64,000 nt of DNA from Streptomyces vinaceus. Its GTDB lineage: Bacteria > Actinomycetota > Actinomycetes > Streptomycetales > Streptomycetaceae. Each line of letters starts with the position of its first letter. The stretch's first letter is position 1. The translations under genes and the position numbers were made by a program. The stretch lies in contig NZ_CP023692.1 of assembly GCF_008704935.1 (NCBI RefSeq), positions 4,741,001 through 4,805,000 on the forward strand, in the 5' to 3' direction. The notes below the pieces were generated by a model. The model was not told where the DNA came from, searched no databases, and was given only the letters and a program-made list of their open reading frames with translations. Below, piece by piece: positions 26,132 to 34,683 of this stretch.

Positions 26132-27067
26132 TTACTCCTTGTGGGAGAGGGCGCGGACGGTACGGGAAGGGCTCGGTCGGCCCAGTTGTTCGGCCATCCA
26201 CACGCTCGTGGCGGTGAGGGCGGCCAGATCGACCCCGGTCTCGATGCCGAGGCCGTCGAGCATCCACACCAGGTCCTCGGTGGCGAGGTTGCCGGTGGCG
26301 CTCTTCGCGTACGGGCATCCGCCGAGGCCGCCCGCCGAGGCGTCGACGGTGGTGACCCCGTGCTGGAGCGCGGCGAGGGTGTTGGACAGGGCCTGGCCGT
26401 AGGTGTCGTGGAAGTGCACGCCGATCCGGTCGGTCGGCACGCCCTCCTCGTTGAGTTCGCTGAGGAGGGTCTGGACGTGGCCCGGGGTGGCCACGCCGAT
26501 GGTGTCGCCGAGGCTCAGCTCGTCGCAGCCGAGGTCCAGCAGGGCCTTGGCCACGCGGACCACCTGGTGGACCGGGACCGGCCCCTCCCACGGGTCGCCG
26601 AAGCACATGGAGAGGTAGCCGCGCACGTGCGCCCTGCCCTCCTTGGCGCGGGCCACCACCGGCTCGAACATGGCGAGGGACTCGGCGACGGTCCGGTTGA
26701 GGTTGCGGGAGGCGAAGGTCTCGGTGGCCGAGCCGAAGACGGCGATACGGGTGGCCCCGAGGCCGAGCGCGCGGTCGAGGCCGCGCTCGTTGGGGACGAG
26801 GACGGGCAGGTGCACCCCGGTGAGGTCGCCCAGCTCGGGGAAGAGCTGCTCGGCGTCGGCCAGCTGGGGCACCCACTTGGGGTGGACGAAGCTGGTGGCC
26901 TCGACGGTGGTGAGGCCGGCGGCGGCGAGCCGGTGGATGAACTCGGCCTTGACGGCGGTGGGTACCGCCGTTTTCTCGTTCTGCAGCCCGTCGCGGGCGC
27001 CGACCTCGTGGATGCGGACGCGGGCCGGCAGCCCGGGGGCCGGCACGGTCATGGGCAGCCCGTTCAC
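26132..27067 (-). CDS. hmgL: hydroxymethylglutaryl-CoA lyase
   Basis: A 311-residue TIM-barrel lyase that cleaves HMG-CoA to acetyl-CoA and acetoacetate, the last step of leucine breakdown. It has VRIHEVGARDGLQNE with the metal-binding Asp, HFHDTYGQ with the metal histidines and the signature GLGGCPYA with the catalytic Cys. The start is a GTG at 27067 with GGAGGAG in front. It overlaps the stop of the upstream carboxylase gene (GTGA), indicating coupling. An ATG five codons further in is possible but has no ribosome site. Confidence 0.93.
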   Translation of the reverse strand: MNGLPMTVPAPGLPARVRIHEVGARDGLQNEKTAVPTAVKAEFIHRLAAAGLTTVEATSFVHPKWVPQLADAEQLFPELGDLTGVHLPVLVPNERGLDRALGLGATRIAVFGSATETFASRNLNRTVAESLAMFEPVVARAKEGRAHVRGYLSMCFGDPWEGPVPVHQVVRVAKALLDLGCDELSLGDTIGVATPGHVQTLLSELNEEGVPTDRIGVHFHDTYGQALSNTLAALQHGVTTVDASAGGLGGCPYAKSATGNLATEDLVWMLDGLGIETGVDLAALTATSVWMAEQLGRPSPSRTVRALSHKE

Positions 27068-29100
27068 GGCGTCTCCTCCTTGGCTTCCCCGTCCTCGTCC
27101 GGGGTGACGACGGCCAGGACCTGGTCCATGGCGACGGTGGTACCGGGGGATACGTCCAGCTCGGTGACCGTGCCGGAGTGCGGGGCGGAGATGACGTGCT
27201 CCATCTTCATGGCCTCGACGACGAGCAGGCTCTGCCCGGCCACGACCTGGTCCCCGACGGCCACCTTGACGACGGTGACGGTGCCGGGCATGGGGGCGGC
27301 GAGGGTGTCGGCGCCGGCGTGCCCGGCGCCGGTGAGGGCGGCGATGACGGGGTCGTGGTCCTGGACGTGCCAGGAGTCCGCGTCGCGCCCGAGCCAGATG
27401 CCCTCCGCAGAAGCGGCGTGGCTGAACCGGTGGGTGACCCCGTCGAGTTCGACGGTGACGTGGTCCGGGGTGCGGCTGACGATCCGTCCGCGGGCCGGTA
27501 CCCCGGTGGCGTCGGAGACGACCAGCTCGGACTCCGCGCCCCGGCTGCGGGTGCGGACCTGGACCGGGTCCTGCCCCGGGAGACGGAAGTGGTGCACCGT
27601 CCAGGCCGGCGTACCGCCGAGGCGCCAGCCGTCGGCGGCCGAGAACGGGTCCGCCCAGCCCGGGTTCCGCGGGCCGCCGCCAGGGGCGGGGTGCGGGAGG
27701 GCCAGCAGGGCCGCGGCCGCGTACACCTCGTCCGGGACGCCCTCCGGGAGGAGGGAGGGGAGGTCGCGCTCGACGAGGCCGGTGTCCAGATCGCCCGACA
27801 CCACGTCCGGGTGGGCCAGCAGCCTGCGCAGGAAGCCGGCGTTGGTCTGCACGCCCAGGATCACGGTGTCGGCGAGGGCGCCCCGCAGCATGCGCAGGGC
27901 CGTCGCCCGGTCGGGGCCGTGGACGATGACCTTCGACAGCATCGGGTCGTACGTGGAGCCCGTGTCGACTCCCGCCACCAGCCCGGAGTCCGTCCGTACG
28001 GAGCCGCCCGACGGCTCGGAGAGCGCCAGCACGGTGCCGCCCGACGGCAGGAACCCGCGCGCCGGGTCCTCGGCGCAGACGCGGGCCTCGATGGCGTGCC
28101 CGGTCAGCGCCACGTCCGACTGCGAGAAGGCCAGCGGCGCGCCCGCCGCCACCCGCAGCTGCTGCTCCACCAGGTCCAGGCCCGTGACCAGCTCCGTCAC
28201 CGGGTGCTCCACCTGGAGACGGGTGTTCATCTCCATGAAGTAGTACGAGGACGGGTCCCCGCCGGGGACGATGAACTCCACCGTCCCCGCGCCGACGTAC
28301 CCGCACGAGCGGGCCGCCTCCACGGCCGCCGCGCCCATCGAGGCCCGCAGCTCCGGCGTGAGCAGGACCGACGGGGCCTCCTCGATCACCTTCTGGTGGC
28401 GCCGCTGGAGCGAGCACTCGCGCTCGCCCAGGTGCACCACGTTGCCGTGCGCGTCCGCCAGCACCTGGATCTCGATGTGCCGCGGCCGGTCCACCCACCG
28501 CTCCACGAGCAGCGTGTCGTCACCGAACGAGGACCGCGCCTCGCGGCGGGCCGCCGCGATCTCCTCGCCCAGCAGCCCGGCGTCGCGGACCAGCCGCATG
28601 CCCTTGCCGCCGCCGCCCGCCGAGGGCTTCAGCAGCACCGGCATGCCGATCTCCTCGGCAGCCGCCACCAGTTCGGCGTCCGACAGGCCGCTGCCGGAGG
28701 AGCCGGGGACCACGGGCACGCCCGCCGCCTTCACCGTCTCCTTGGCCCGGATCTTGTCGCCCATCAGGGAGATCGCCGAGGCCGGCGGCCCGATGAAGGC
28801 CAGTCCCGCCTCCGCGCACGCCTGCGCGAAGGCCGCGTTCTCGGCGAGGAACCCGTACCCGGGGTGGACCGCCTCGGCCCCCGTCCGCCGCGCGGCGTCG
28901 AGCAGCCGCTCCACCGACAGGTAGCTCATCGAGGCCGCCGCCGGGCCGATCCGGACGGCCGTGTCGGCCTCCCGTACGTGCCGCGCGTCCGCGTCCGCGT
29001 CGCTGAAGACGGCCACGGACCGCACGCCGAGCTCCCGCAGGGTGCGGATGACCCGTACCGCGATCTCGCCGCGGTTCGCGACCAGAACAGTGCTGAACAT
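27064..29100 (-). CDS. accA1: biotin carboxylase/biotin carrier alpha subunit of an acyl-CoA carboxylase
   Basis: A 678-residue alpha subunit, probably methylcrotonyl-CoA carboxylase. It starts MFSTVLVANRGEIAVRVIRTLRELG (biotin carboxylase N-domain), then an ATP-grasp with KPSAGGGGKGMRLV, the EMNTRLQVEHPVTE signature near residue 285, a BT-like linker and a C-terminal biotinyl domain with EAMKMEH carrying the biotinylated Lys. The ATG at 29100 has GAGGA upstream. It pairs with the beta subunit gene 16 bases upstream. The operon context with HMG-CoA lyase favours leucine catabolism over propionyl-CoA carboxylation. Confidence 0.92.
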   Translation of the reverse strand: MFSTVLVANRGEIAVRVIRTLRELGVRSVAVFSDADADARHVREADTAVRIGPAAASMSYLSVERLLDAARRTGAEAVHPGYGFLAENAAFAQACAEAGLAFIGPPASAISLMGDKIRAKETVKAAGVPVVPGSSGSGLSDAELVAAAEEIGMPVLLKPSAGGGGKGMRLVRDAGLLGEEIAAARREARSSFGDDTLLVERWVDRPRHIEIQVLADAHGNVVHLGERECSLQRRHQKVIEEAPSVLLTPELRASMGAAAVEAARSCGYVGAGTVEFIVPGGDPSSYYFMEMNTRLQVEHPVTELVTGLDLVEQQLRVAAGAPLAFSQSDVALTGHAIEARVCAEDPARGFLPSGGTVLALSEPSGGSVRTDSGLVAGVDTGSTYDPMLSKVIVHGPDRATALRMLRGALADTVILGVQTNAGFLRRLLAHPDVVSGDLDTGLVERDLPSLLPEGVPDEVYAAAALLALPHPAPGGGPRNPGWADPFSAADGWRLGGTPAWTVHHFRLPGQDPVQVRTRSRGAESELVVSDATGVPARGRIVSRTPDHVTVELDGVTHRFSHAASAEGIWLGRDADSWHVQDHDPVIAALTGAGHAGADTLAAPMPGTVTVVKVAVGDQVVAGQSLLVVEAMKMEHVISAPHSGTVTELDVSPGTTVAMDQVLAVVTPDEDGEAKEETP

Positions 29101-29116
29101 CGAAGAGGTCCTCACG

Positions 29117-30733
29117 TCACATACGGAAGATGCCGAAAGCGGAGTCGCTCAGGGGAGCGTTCGCGCAAGCCGTCAGGGCGAGCCCCAGCACCTGCCGGGT
29201 CTCCATCGGGTCGATGACCCCGTCGTCCCACAGCCGCGCCGTGGCGTAGTAGGCGTTGCCCTGTTCCTCGTACTGGGCCCGGACCGGGGCCTTGAAGGCC
29301 TCCTCGTCCTCCGCCGGCCATTCCTGGCCCGCGCCCTCGATCTGGTCCCGCTTGACGGTCGCCAGTACGGACGCGGCCTGCTCGCCGCCCATCACGGAGA
29401 TCTTGGCGTTGGGCCACATCCACAGGAAGCGCGGCGAGTACGCCCGCCCGCACATCGAGTAGTTGCCGGCTCCGTACGAGCCGCCGACGACCACCGTCAG
29501 CTTCGGGACCCGCGCGCACGCCACGGCCGTGACCATCTTGGCGCCGTGCTTGGCGATGCCGCCGGCCTCGTAGTCGCGGCCGACCATGAAGCCCGAGATG
29601 TTCTGGAGGAACAGGAGCGGGATCCCGCGCTGGTCGCACAGCTCGATGAAGTGCGCGCCCTTCTGGGCGGATTCGGCGAACAGGATGCCGTTGTTGGCGA
29701 TGATCCCGACCGGGTGGCCGTGGATCCGGGCGAAGCCGGTGACCAGCGTCTGGCCGAACTCGGACTTGAACTCCTGGAAGCGGGAGCCGTCCACGATCCG
29801 GGCGATGATCTCGCGGGCGTCGTACGGGGTGCGCGAGTCCACCGGGACCGCTCCGTACAGCCCGTACGGGTCCACCTTGGGCTCTTCCGGCGCCTCGACC
29901 GACCAGGGCAGGGCCCCGCGCTCGGGCAGGGTCGCCACGATGTTCCGTACGATCCGCAGCGCGTGCGCGTCGTCCTCCGCGAGGTGGTCGGTGACCCCGG
30001 AGATGCGGGAGTGGACCTCGCCGCCGCCGAGCTCCTCGGCCGTGACCACCTCGCCGGTGGCGGCCTTCACCAGCGGCGGGCCGCCGAGGAAGATCGTGCC
30101 CTGGCCGCGGACGATGACGGCCTCGTCGCTCATCGCGGGGACGTACGCGCCGCCCGCGGTGCAGGAGCCGAGGACGGCGGCGATCTGCGGGATGCCGGCG
30201 CCGGACATGCGCGCCTGGTTGTAGAAGATGCGGCCGAAGTGCTCCCGGTCGGGGAAGACCTCGTCCTGCATGGGGAGGAAGGCGCCGCCCGAGTCGACCA
30301 GGTAGAGGCAGGGGAGACGGTTCTCCAGGGCCACTTCCTGCGCGCGCAGGTGCTTCTTGACGGTCATCGGGTAGTACGTGCCGCCCTTGACGGTGGCGTC
30401 GTTCGCGACGATCACGCACTCGCGGCCGCTGACCCGCCCGATGCCCGCGATGACCCCGGCGGCCGGGGCCGCGCCCCCGTACATGCCCTCGGCGGCCAGC
30501 GGGGCCAGCTCCAGGAAGGGCGATCCGGGGTCGAGGAGGGCGTCCACGCGGTCGCGGGGGAGCAGCTTCCCGCGGGCGGTGTGGCGGGCGCGGGCCTTCT
30601 CGCCGCCGCCGAGCCGGGCCGCGTCGAGCCGGGCGCGCAGCCCCTCGGTGAGCTCGCGGTGGGCGGCCTCGTTGGTCCGCCAGGCCTCGGACGCCGGGTC
30701 CGCGGCGCTCGTCAGCACTGGTGCCTGCTGCAT
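29117..30733 (-). CDS. accD1: carboxyltransferase beta subunit of an acyl-CoA carboxylase
   Basis: A 538-residue crotonase-fold carboxyltransferase. It shows ARHTARGKLLPRDRVDALLDPGSPFLE, the acyl-CoA oxyanion loop in GSCTAGGAYVPAMSDE and the biotin-side loop in VVGGSYGAGNYSMCGRAYSP, with QNISGFMVGRDYEAGGIAKHGAKM. Strong resemblance to methylcrotonyl-CoA carboxylase beta subunits. First gene of the leftward operon; the promoter region holds two operator-like repeats at 30763 and 30794, shared with the divergent TetR gene. Confidence 0.93.
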   Translation of the reverse strand: MQQAPVLTSAADPASEAWRTNEAAHRELTEGLRARLDAARLGGGEKARARHTARGKLLPRDRVDALLDPGSPFLELAPLAAEGMYGGAAPAAGVIAGIGRVSGRECVIVANDATVKGGTYYPMTVKKHLRAQEVALENRLPCLYLVDSGGAFLPMQDEVFPDREHFGRIFYNQARMSGAGIPQIAAVLGSCTAGGAYVPAMSDEAVIVRGQGTIFLGGPPLVKAATGEVVTAEELGGGEVHSRISGVTDHLAEDDAHALRIVRNIVATLPERGALPWSVEAPEEPKVDPYGLYGAVPVDSRTPYDAREIIARIVDGSRFQEFKSEFGQTLVTGFARIHGHPVGIIANNGILFAESAQKGAHFIELCDQRGIPLLFLQNISGFMVGRDYEAGGIAKHGAKMVTAVACARVPKLTVVVGGSYGAGNYSMCGRAYSPRFLWMWPNAKISVMGGEQAASVLATVKRDQIEGAGQEWPAEDEEAFKAPVRAQYEEQGNAYYATARLWDDGVIDPMETRQVLGLALTACANAPLSDSAFGIFRM

Positions 30734-30762
30734 CGGTCGAGCTCCCTTGCTCGGTGCACGCT

Positions 30763-30778
30763 GTTAATGAGCGTTAAC
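30763..30778. promoter_or_regulatory. AccR-type operator 1
   Basis: GTTAATGAGCGTTAAC fits GTTAA-N6-TTAAC exactly, the motif I recall as reported for the TetR regulator AccR of S. avermitilis. It lies 30 bases before the accD1 start. Confidence 0.75.
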
Positions 30779-30793
30779 GCATGTACAGCTTAG

Positions 30794-30809
30794 GTTAACG
30801 AGCGCTAAC
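30794..30809. promoter_or_regulatory. AccR-type operator 2
   Basis: GTTAACGAGCGCTAAC fits GTTAA-N6-TTAAC with one mismatch. Its start is 31 bases (about three helical turns) from operator 1 and 24 bases before the TetR start, so one regulator can repress both directions. Confidence 0.7.
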
Positions 30810-30832
30810 GGCCCTGTCTAGAATGGATTCCC

Positions 30833-31411
30833 ATGAGCACCAGAGCCGCCGCCCCGACCCGTCGCGAGCAGATCCTCAGCGAGGCCGCCCGCCTCTTCGC
30901 CGCGCGCGGATTCCACGGCGTCGGCGTGGACGAGATAGGGGCCGCGGTCGGTATCAGCGGCCCCGGCCTCTACCGCCACTTCGCCGGCAAGGACGCCATG
31001 CTGGCCGAGCTGCTCGTCGGGATCAGCGAGCGGCTCCTGACGGGCGGGCGCCACCGCGTGGCCGAGGCCGCGGGCGACCCGGACGGCGTACTGGCCTCCC
31101 TCATCGACGGGCACATCGACTTCGCCCTCGACGACCGGGCGCTGATCACCCTGCACGACCGGGAGCTGGACCGGCTGCGCGAGGCCGACCGCAAGCTGGT
31201 GCGCCAGCTCCAGCGGCAGTACGTCGAGCTGTGGGTGGAGGTCGTACGGGAACTGCACCCGGAGGTCGGCGAGGCCGAGGTGCGGGTGTCCGTGCACGCC
31301 GTCTTCGGCCTGCTCAACTCCACCCCGCACCTGGCGGCGCTCGGCCGGGAGGCGACGGAATCGCTCCTGCGGCGGCTCGCGCACGGGGCGTTCGGGGCGC
31401 TGTCGGGGTGA
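30833..31411 (+). CDS. accR: TetR family repressor of the acyl-CoA operon (AccR-like)
   Basis: A 192-residue TetR regulator. The N-terminal helix-turn-helix is REQILSEAARLFAARGFHGVGVDEIGAAVGISGPGLYRHFAGKDAMLAELL. The C-terminal ligand domain (RALITLHDRELDRLREADRKLVRQLQRQYVELWVEVVRELHP) resembles the SACE_7040-like TetR C-domain. Divergent from the accD1-accA1-hmgL-fadE4 operon with two shared operators, so it most likely represses that operon and itself and responds to short-chain acyl-CoAs. Assignment to AccR rests on context and the operator match, not on an alignment. Confidence 0.85.
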   Translation: MSTRAAAPTRREQILSEAARLFAARGFHGVGVDEIGAAVGISGPGLYRHFAGKDAMLAELLVGISERLLTGGRHRVAEAAGDPDGVLASLIDGHIDFALDDRALITLHDRELDRLREADRKLVRQLQRQYVELWVEVVRELHPEVGEAEVRVSVHAVFGLLNSTPHLAALGREATESLLRRLAHGAFGALSG

Positions 31412-31476
31412 GGCGACGCGTCCGATGGTCGGAATGGCACCGCCTGCGGGGGCCCGGCGGCGGCAGAATGGGCCGC

Positions 31477-32274
31477 ATGCCGAAGCCGATAGAGACGCAC
31501 GTACCGAACCGCGCCGAGCTCGTCGACCACCTGGTCCGCACCCGGATCTCGGGCCAGGTCGCGACGCCCCGCGAGAACAACCTGTCGCACTACCGCAAGC
31601 TGGCCAACGGCGACCGGCACTACTGGCTGGGCCTGGAACTGGGCGACCGCTGGACGGACGAGCAGGACGTGCTCGCCGTGATGGCCGAGCGGGTCGGCGT
31701 CGTCGACGACGCCACGCACCGCTTCGGCCAGGACACGATCGACCCGGAGCTGACCGTCGCGGGCCTGGACCGGATGGCGGCGCGGCTGCGCAAGGCCGCC
31801 CTGGACCGGCAGAGCGTGCTCCTCGCCACGGGGCACCCGGGCGGGCTGCTCGACGTGCACCGGGCGACGGCGGCGGCGCTGCGCGCGGCGGGCTGCGAGA
31901 TCGTGGTGATCCCGGCGGGGCTGGTGGCGGACGAGGGCTCGGTGTGGCAGTTCGCGGACGTCGCCGTGCTGGAGCGGGGCGCCACGCTGTGGCACACCCA
32001 CTCCCCGGAGCCGATGGCCGCGATCCTGGACGGTCTGGCGGCTTCGGGCCGCCCCCAGCCGGACCTGGTCGTCGCCGACCACGGCTGGGCGGGGTGCGCG
32101 GCGCAGCGCGGGCTGGACGCGGTGGGGTACGCGGACTGCAACGACCCCGCGCTCTTCCTCGGTGAGGCGGAGGGCACCCTCCAGGTGGCGGTCCCCCTCG
32201 ACGACCACGTCCGCGACCCGCGCTTCTACGACCCGATGGTCGCGTACCTGCTGTCGGCGGCGGGCCTGCTGTAG
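31477..32274 (+). CDS. conserved hypothetical protein, often annotated phosphatase
   Basis: A 265-residue soluble protein with alternating strands and helices: HVPNRAELVDHLVRTRISGQ, RENNLSHYRKLANGDRHYWLGLELGDRW, QSVLLATGHPGGLLDVHRATAAALRAAGCEIVVIP, ADVAVLERGATLWHTHSPEPMAAIL and LVVADHGWAGCAAQRGLDAVGYADCNDPAL. The repeated GHPGG, THSPE and DHGWAG motifs could bind a metal or phosphate. The family is conserved in actinobacteria and usually labelled phosphatase, a label I cannot confirm from the sequence. Start either 31477 or the in-frame ATG at 31468; neither has a clear ribosome site. Confidence 0.65.
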   Translation: MPKPIETHVPNRAELVDHLVRTRISGQVATPRENNLSHYRKLANGDRHYWLGLELGDRWTDEQDVLAVMAERVGVVDDATHRFGQDTIDPELTVAGLDRMAARLRKAALDRQSVLLATGHPGGLLDVHRATAAALRAAGCEIVVIPAGLVADEGSVWQFADVAVLERGATLWHTHSPEPMAAILDGLAASGRPQPDLVVADHGWAGCAAQRGLDAVGYADCNDPALFLGEAEGTLQVAVPLDDHVRDPRFYDPMVAYLLSAAGLL

Positions 32275-32280
32275 CGGGCC

Positions 32281-32307
32281 CGGCGGGGCCTCGCCCAGGC
32301 CCCGCCG
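32281..32307. terminator. terminator between convergent genes
   Basis: CGGCGGGGCC (32281-32290) pairs with GGCCCCGCCG (32298-32307), between the hypothetical protein and the leftward SDR gene. Confidence 0.7.
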
Positions 32308-32339
32308 ACGCGGTCGGCGGCCGGCCAGGGGGTGTCCGG

Positions 32340-33200
32340 CTAGCCGAGCCAGTTCGTCATTTCGGTCTGGACGGCGGAGCCGTCGAGGTCGGCGAGCTTC
32401 ATGCCCACGAAGGTGCGGGCCCAGTCCGAGGTCTGGATCCGGAACGGCATCTTCTCGGCGGTCAGCGCGTCGACGACCGGCGCCGCCGCCTGCTCCGGGG
32501 TCTGCGCGGTGTCGCTGCCGAAGGACTGCATGGCGTGGTCGATGTAGCCCTGCAGGGACGGGGCGTACGGACCCGCCTGCGCGAGCAGCGCCGGCAGGTC
32601 GAGCCCGACGTTGTTCACGAACTCGCTGGAGACGGCGCCCGGCTCGATGACGGACACCTGGACGCCCATGGCCGCGGCGACCGGGGCCAGGGACTCCATG
32701 AAGCCCTCGACGGCGAACTTGGCGGCGCAGTAGGACTCGTTGAACGGCTGGCCGACCACGCCGCCGACGCTCGTCACGGTGATGACCCGGCCGCCCGAGG
32801 CGCGCAGGTGGGGGAGCGCGGCCCGGGTGAGCTCGGCGACGCCGAAGAAGTTGACCTCCATGACGCCGCGCAGCTTCTCCATGTCGTGCTGCTCGATCGT
32901 GCCCACGAAGCCGGCGCCCGCGTTGTTCACGACCGCGTCGAGGTGGCCGTGCTCGGCGACCACCTCGGCCACGCACGCGGCCACGGAGTCCGCGTCCGTC
33001 ACGTCGAGCCGCTTGACCTGGACCAGATCGGAGACGCCGGCCTCGGCGGCGGCCTTGGTCAGGGCGTCGGCGCGCGAGGTGTCCCGCATCGTGGCGACGG
33101 TGTGCCAGCCCGCCCGGGCGGTGGCGACCGCGGCGGCCAGGCCGATGCCGGAGGAGGTGCCGGTGATCAGGACGGTCTTGGCGGCGGTGCTGGTGCTCAT
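32340..33200 (-). CDS. short-chain dehydrogenase/reductase
   Basis: A 286-residue classical SDR. The cofactor loop is VLITGTSSGIGLA, the structural motif is VVNNAGAG, the catalytic Ser is in ITVTSVGG and the catalytic YCAAK (Tyr-x3-Lys) is followed by FAVEGFMESLAPVAAAMGVQVSVIEPGAVSSEF. The substrate is unknown. The ATG has AAGGAG upstream. It is divergent from the MarR gene at 33278 and shares with it a 78-base gap filled by a long inverted repeat, so it is very likely that regulator's target. Confidence 0.88.
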   Translation of the reverse strand: MSTSTAAKTVLITGTSSGIGLAAAVATARAGWHTVATMRDTSRADALTKAAAEAGVSDLVQVKRLDVTDADSVAACVAEVVAEHGHLDAVVNNAGAGFVGTIEQHDMEKLRGVMEVNFFGVAELTRAALPHLRASGGRVITVTSVGGVVGQPFNESYCAAKFAVEGFMESLAPVAAAMGVQVSVIEPGAVSSEFVNNVGLDLPALLAQAGPYAPSLQGYIDHAMQSFGSDTAQTPEQAAAPVVDALTAEKMPFRIQTSDWARTFVGMKLADLDGSAVQTEMTNWLG

Positions 33201-33217
33201 GAGGACTCCTTAGGTTT

Positions 33218-33257
33218 GTGCGTGCACACACACATTAACGATGTGTGCGTGTGCACG
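33218..33257. promoter_or_regulatory. long inverted repeat in SDR/MarR divergent gap
   Basis: Two GTGCAC-containing half sites face each other around TTAACGA: GTGCGTGCACACACACA on the left and TGTGTGCGTGTGCACG on the right. The repeat overlaps the positions where both divergent promoters should be, the expected place for MarR autoregulation. Confidence 0.6.
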
Positions 33258-33277
33258 CAACCCGGTATCCTTCACGT

Positions 33278-33739
33278 ATGGCGCACACGCATCTCAACCT
33301 GGACGGCCTCACCCCCCGCGACCACGCCTTCTACGGCCTGGTCTGGGCCGGAACCACCCTGACCGCCCGGGTCGACCAAGCCCTCACGCGCCGGCACGAC
33401 CTGCCGCTCTCATGGTTCGAGGTGATGCTGTGGCTCAGCGTGCAGCAGGAGCCGGTCGCCCCCTCCGAGCTGGGCGCCAAGACCCTGCTCAGCCGCAGCC
33501 AGGTCTCGCGCGTGGCCGATTCGCTCCGGGCCCGCGGCCTGATCGAGCGGGTCCCGTCGCCGACGGACGCCCGCTCCGTGGGCATCGCCCTGACCGAGGC
33601 GGGCCGCCGCGCCTTCGCGGAGGCCGACGCCACCCGCCGCGAGGCCCTCGCCGAGGTCTTCGACGACCGCCTCGACGACGCGGACATAGCCGCGCTGGAA
33701 GCGATCTGGGCCAAGCTCAAGGCCAAGCCCGAGGCGTAG
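33278..33739 (+). CDS. MarR family transcriptional regulator
   Basis: A 153-residue winged-helix protein: YGLVWAGTTLTARVDQALTRRHDLPLSWFEVMLWL, SELGAKTLLSRSQVSRVADSLRARGLIERVPSPTDARSVGIALTEAG (recognition helix and wing), ending in a C-terminal dimer helix. The ATG at 33278 is preferred over an upstream GTG (33245). A TATCCT element ends six bases before it and there is no ribosome site, so the message may be leaderless. Probable repressor of the divergent SDR gene. Confidence 0.83.
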   Translation: MAHTHLNLDGLTPRDHAFYGLVWAGTTLTARVDQALTRRHDLPLSWFEVMLWLSVQQEPVAPSELGAKTLLSRSQVSRVADSLRARGLIERVPSPTDARSVGIALTEAGRRAFAEADATRREALAEVFDDRLDDADIAALEAIWAKLKAKPEA

Positions 33740-33805
33740 CCTTCGCGGCGTCACCGGCCCTTCCGCCGAAGGGCGTTGTCAGTGGCCGCGGCTACCGTCG
33801 AAGGC

Positions 33806-34672
33806 GTGACGAAACCGCCGAAGAACCAGAACGCGCTGTCCTCGCTGGCCGAGGACCCGCAAGGCCGCGCCCTGGGGCTGGACCTGCCGCCCGGCACGAT
33901 CATCGACGGGCCCGCCGGGCGGACCCCGCCGCGCTCCCGGGCGCGGCGCGAGCCGCTGCTGTGGGTCTCCGACGAGCCGGTCGGCGTCGGCGCGCTGGCC
34001 GCCTGCCGCGCCCGCCTCGCCCCGGCCGGCTCCGGCCTCCAAGCGGTGCTCCTCCACGAGCGGCGCGGCCTGGAGCGCTGGTGGACCCGTGAGGAGCTCT
34101 ACCCCGCTTCGATGTCCGACCCCGACGACCACCACGTCGAGCCGGTGCTGCGCGCGTTCTGGGGCGGGGTCGTCCCCGATCCCGAGGAGGGGGAGGGCCC
34201 CGACGGCGCGGGGCTCATAGCCCCCTTCGGCCGCGACTGGCCGGGCCTGGCGGAGCACCGGGTCCCGCAGGAGGATCCGGAGGAGGCCGCCCTCGCGCTC
34301 GCGGACGAGCTGGTCCGCGACGGGGTCCTGCCGGCCCCGCGGCTCGCGCTGGTACCCGCCGGCCGGGGAGCCGACGTACCGACCGCGATGGGCTGGCAGG
34401 GAGCGGCGAACCACGAGAACGACACGGCCCTGCTCACCACGGTCCTGCGCTCGTGGGAGGAGCGGTTCGGCGCCCGGGTAGTCGCGCTCGGCTTCGACGA
34501 GATCCACCTGTCCGTGGCCGCCCCGCCCCCGACGAGGGTCACGGCCCTGCCGGTGGCCGCCGAGCACTTCGCCTTCTGCCCCGACAACGTCTGGCAGGGC
34601 TCCGGGAGCGTGCGCGCCTACGCGGACGAGGCGGTGACCGGCGTCGGCCACTGGGCGTTCTGGTGGGACTGA
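33806..34672 (+). CDS. DUF4253 domain protein
   Basis: A 288-residue soluble protein of unknown function. The C-terminal 110 residues carry the DUF4253 pattern: GWQGAANHENDTALLTTVLRSWEERFGARVVALGFDEIHLSVAAPP, then AAEHFAFCPDNVWQGSGSVRAYADEAVTGVGHWAFWWD. The N-terminal half is variable with GVGALAACRARLAPAGSGLQAVLLHE. Similar proteins turn up as immunity or helper proteins near toxins in some bacteria, but no toxin is seen here. The start at GTG 33806 is tentative; GAAGG lies too close to act as a normal ribosome site. Confidence 0.7.
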   Translation: MTKPPKNQNALSSLAEDPQGRALGLDLPPGTIIDGPAGRTPPRSRARREPLLWVSDEPVGVGALAACRARLAPAGSGLQAVLLHERRGLERWWTREELYPASMSDPDDHHVEPVLRAFWGGVVPDPEEGEGPDGAGLIAPFGRDWPGLAEHRVPQEDPEEAALALADELVRDGVLPAPRLALVPAGRGADVPTAMGWQGAANHENDTALLTTVLRSWEERFGARVVALGFDEIHLSVAAPPPTRVTALPVAAEHFAFCPDNVWQGSGSVRAYADEAVTGVGHWAFWWD

Positions 34673-34683
34673 CGGAGCGGGCG

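Noticed and set aside
26132..28498. Apparent 788-residue protein ending in HMG-CoA lyase
   Set aside because: The N-terminal 470 residues are the wrong frame of the carboxylase alpha gene. The lyase starts at GTG 27067 with a good ribosome site.
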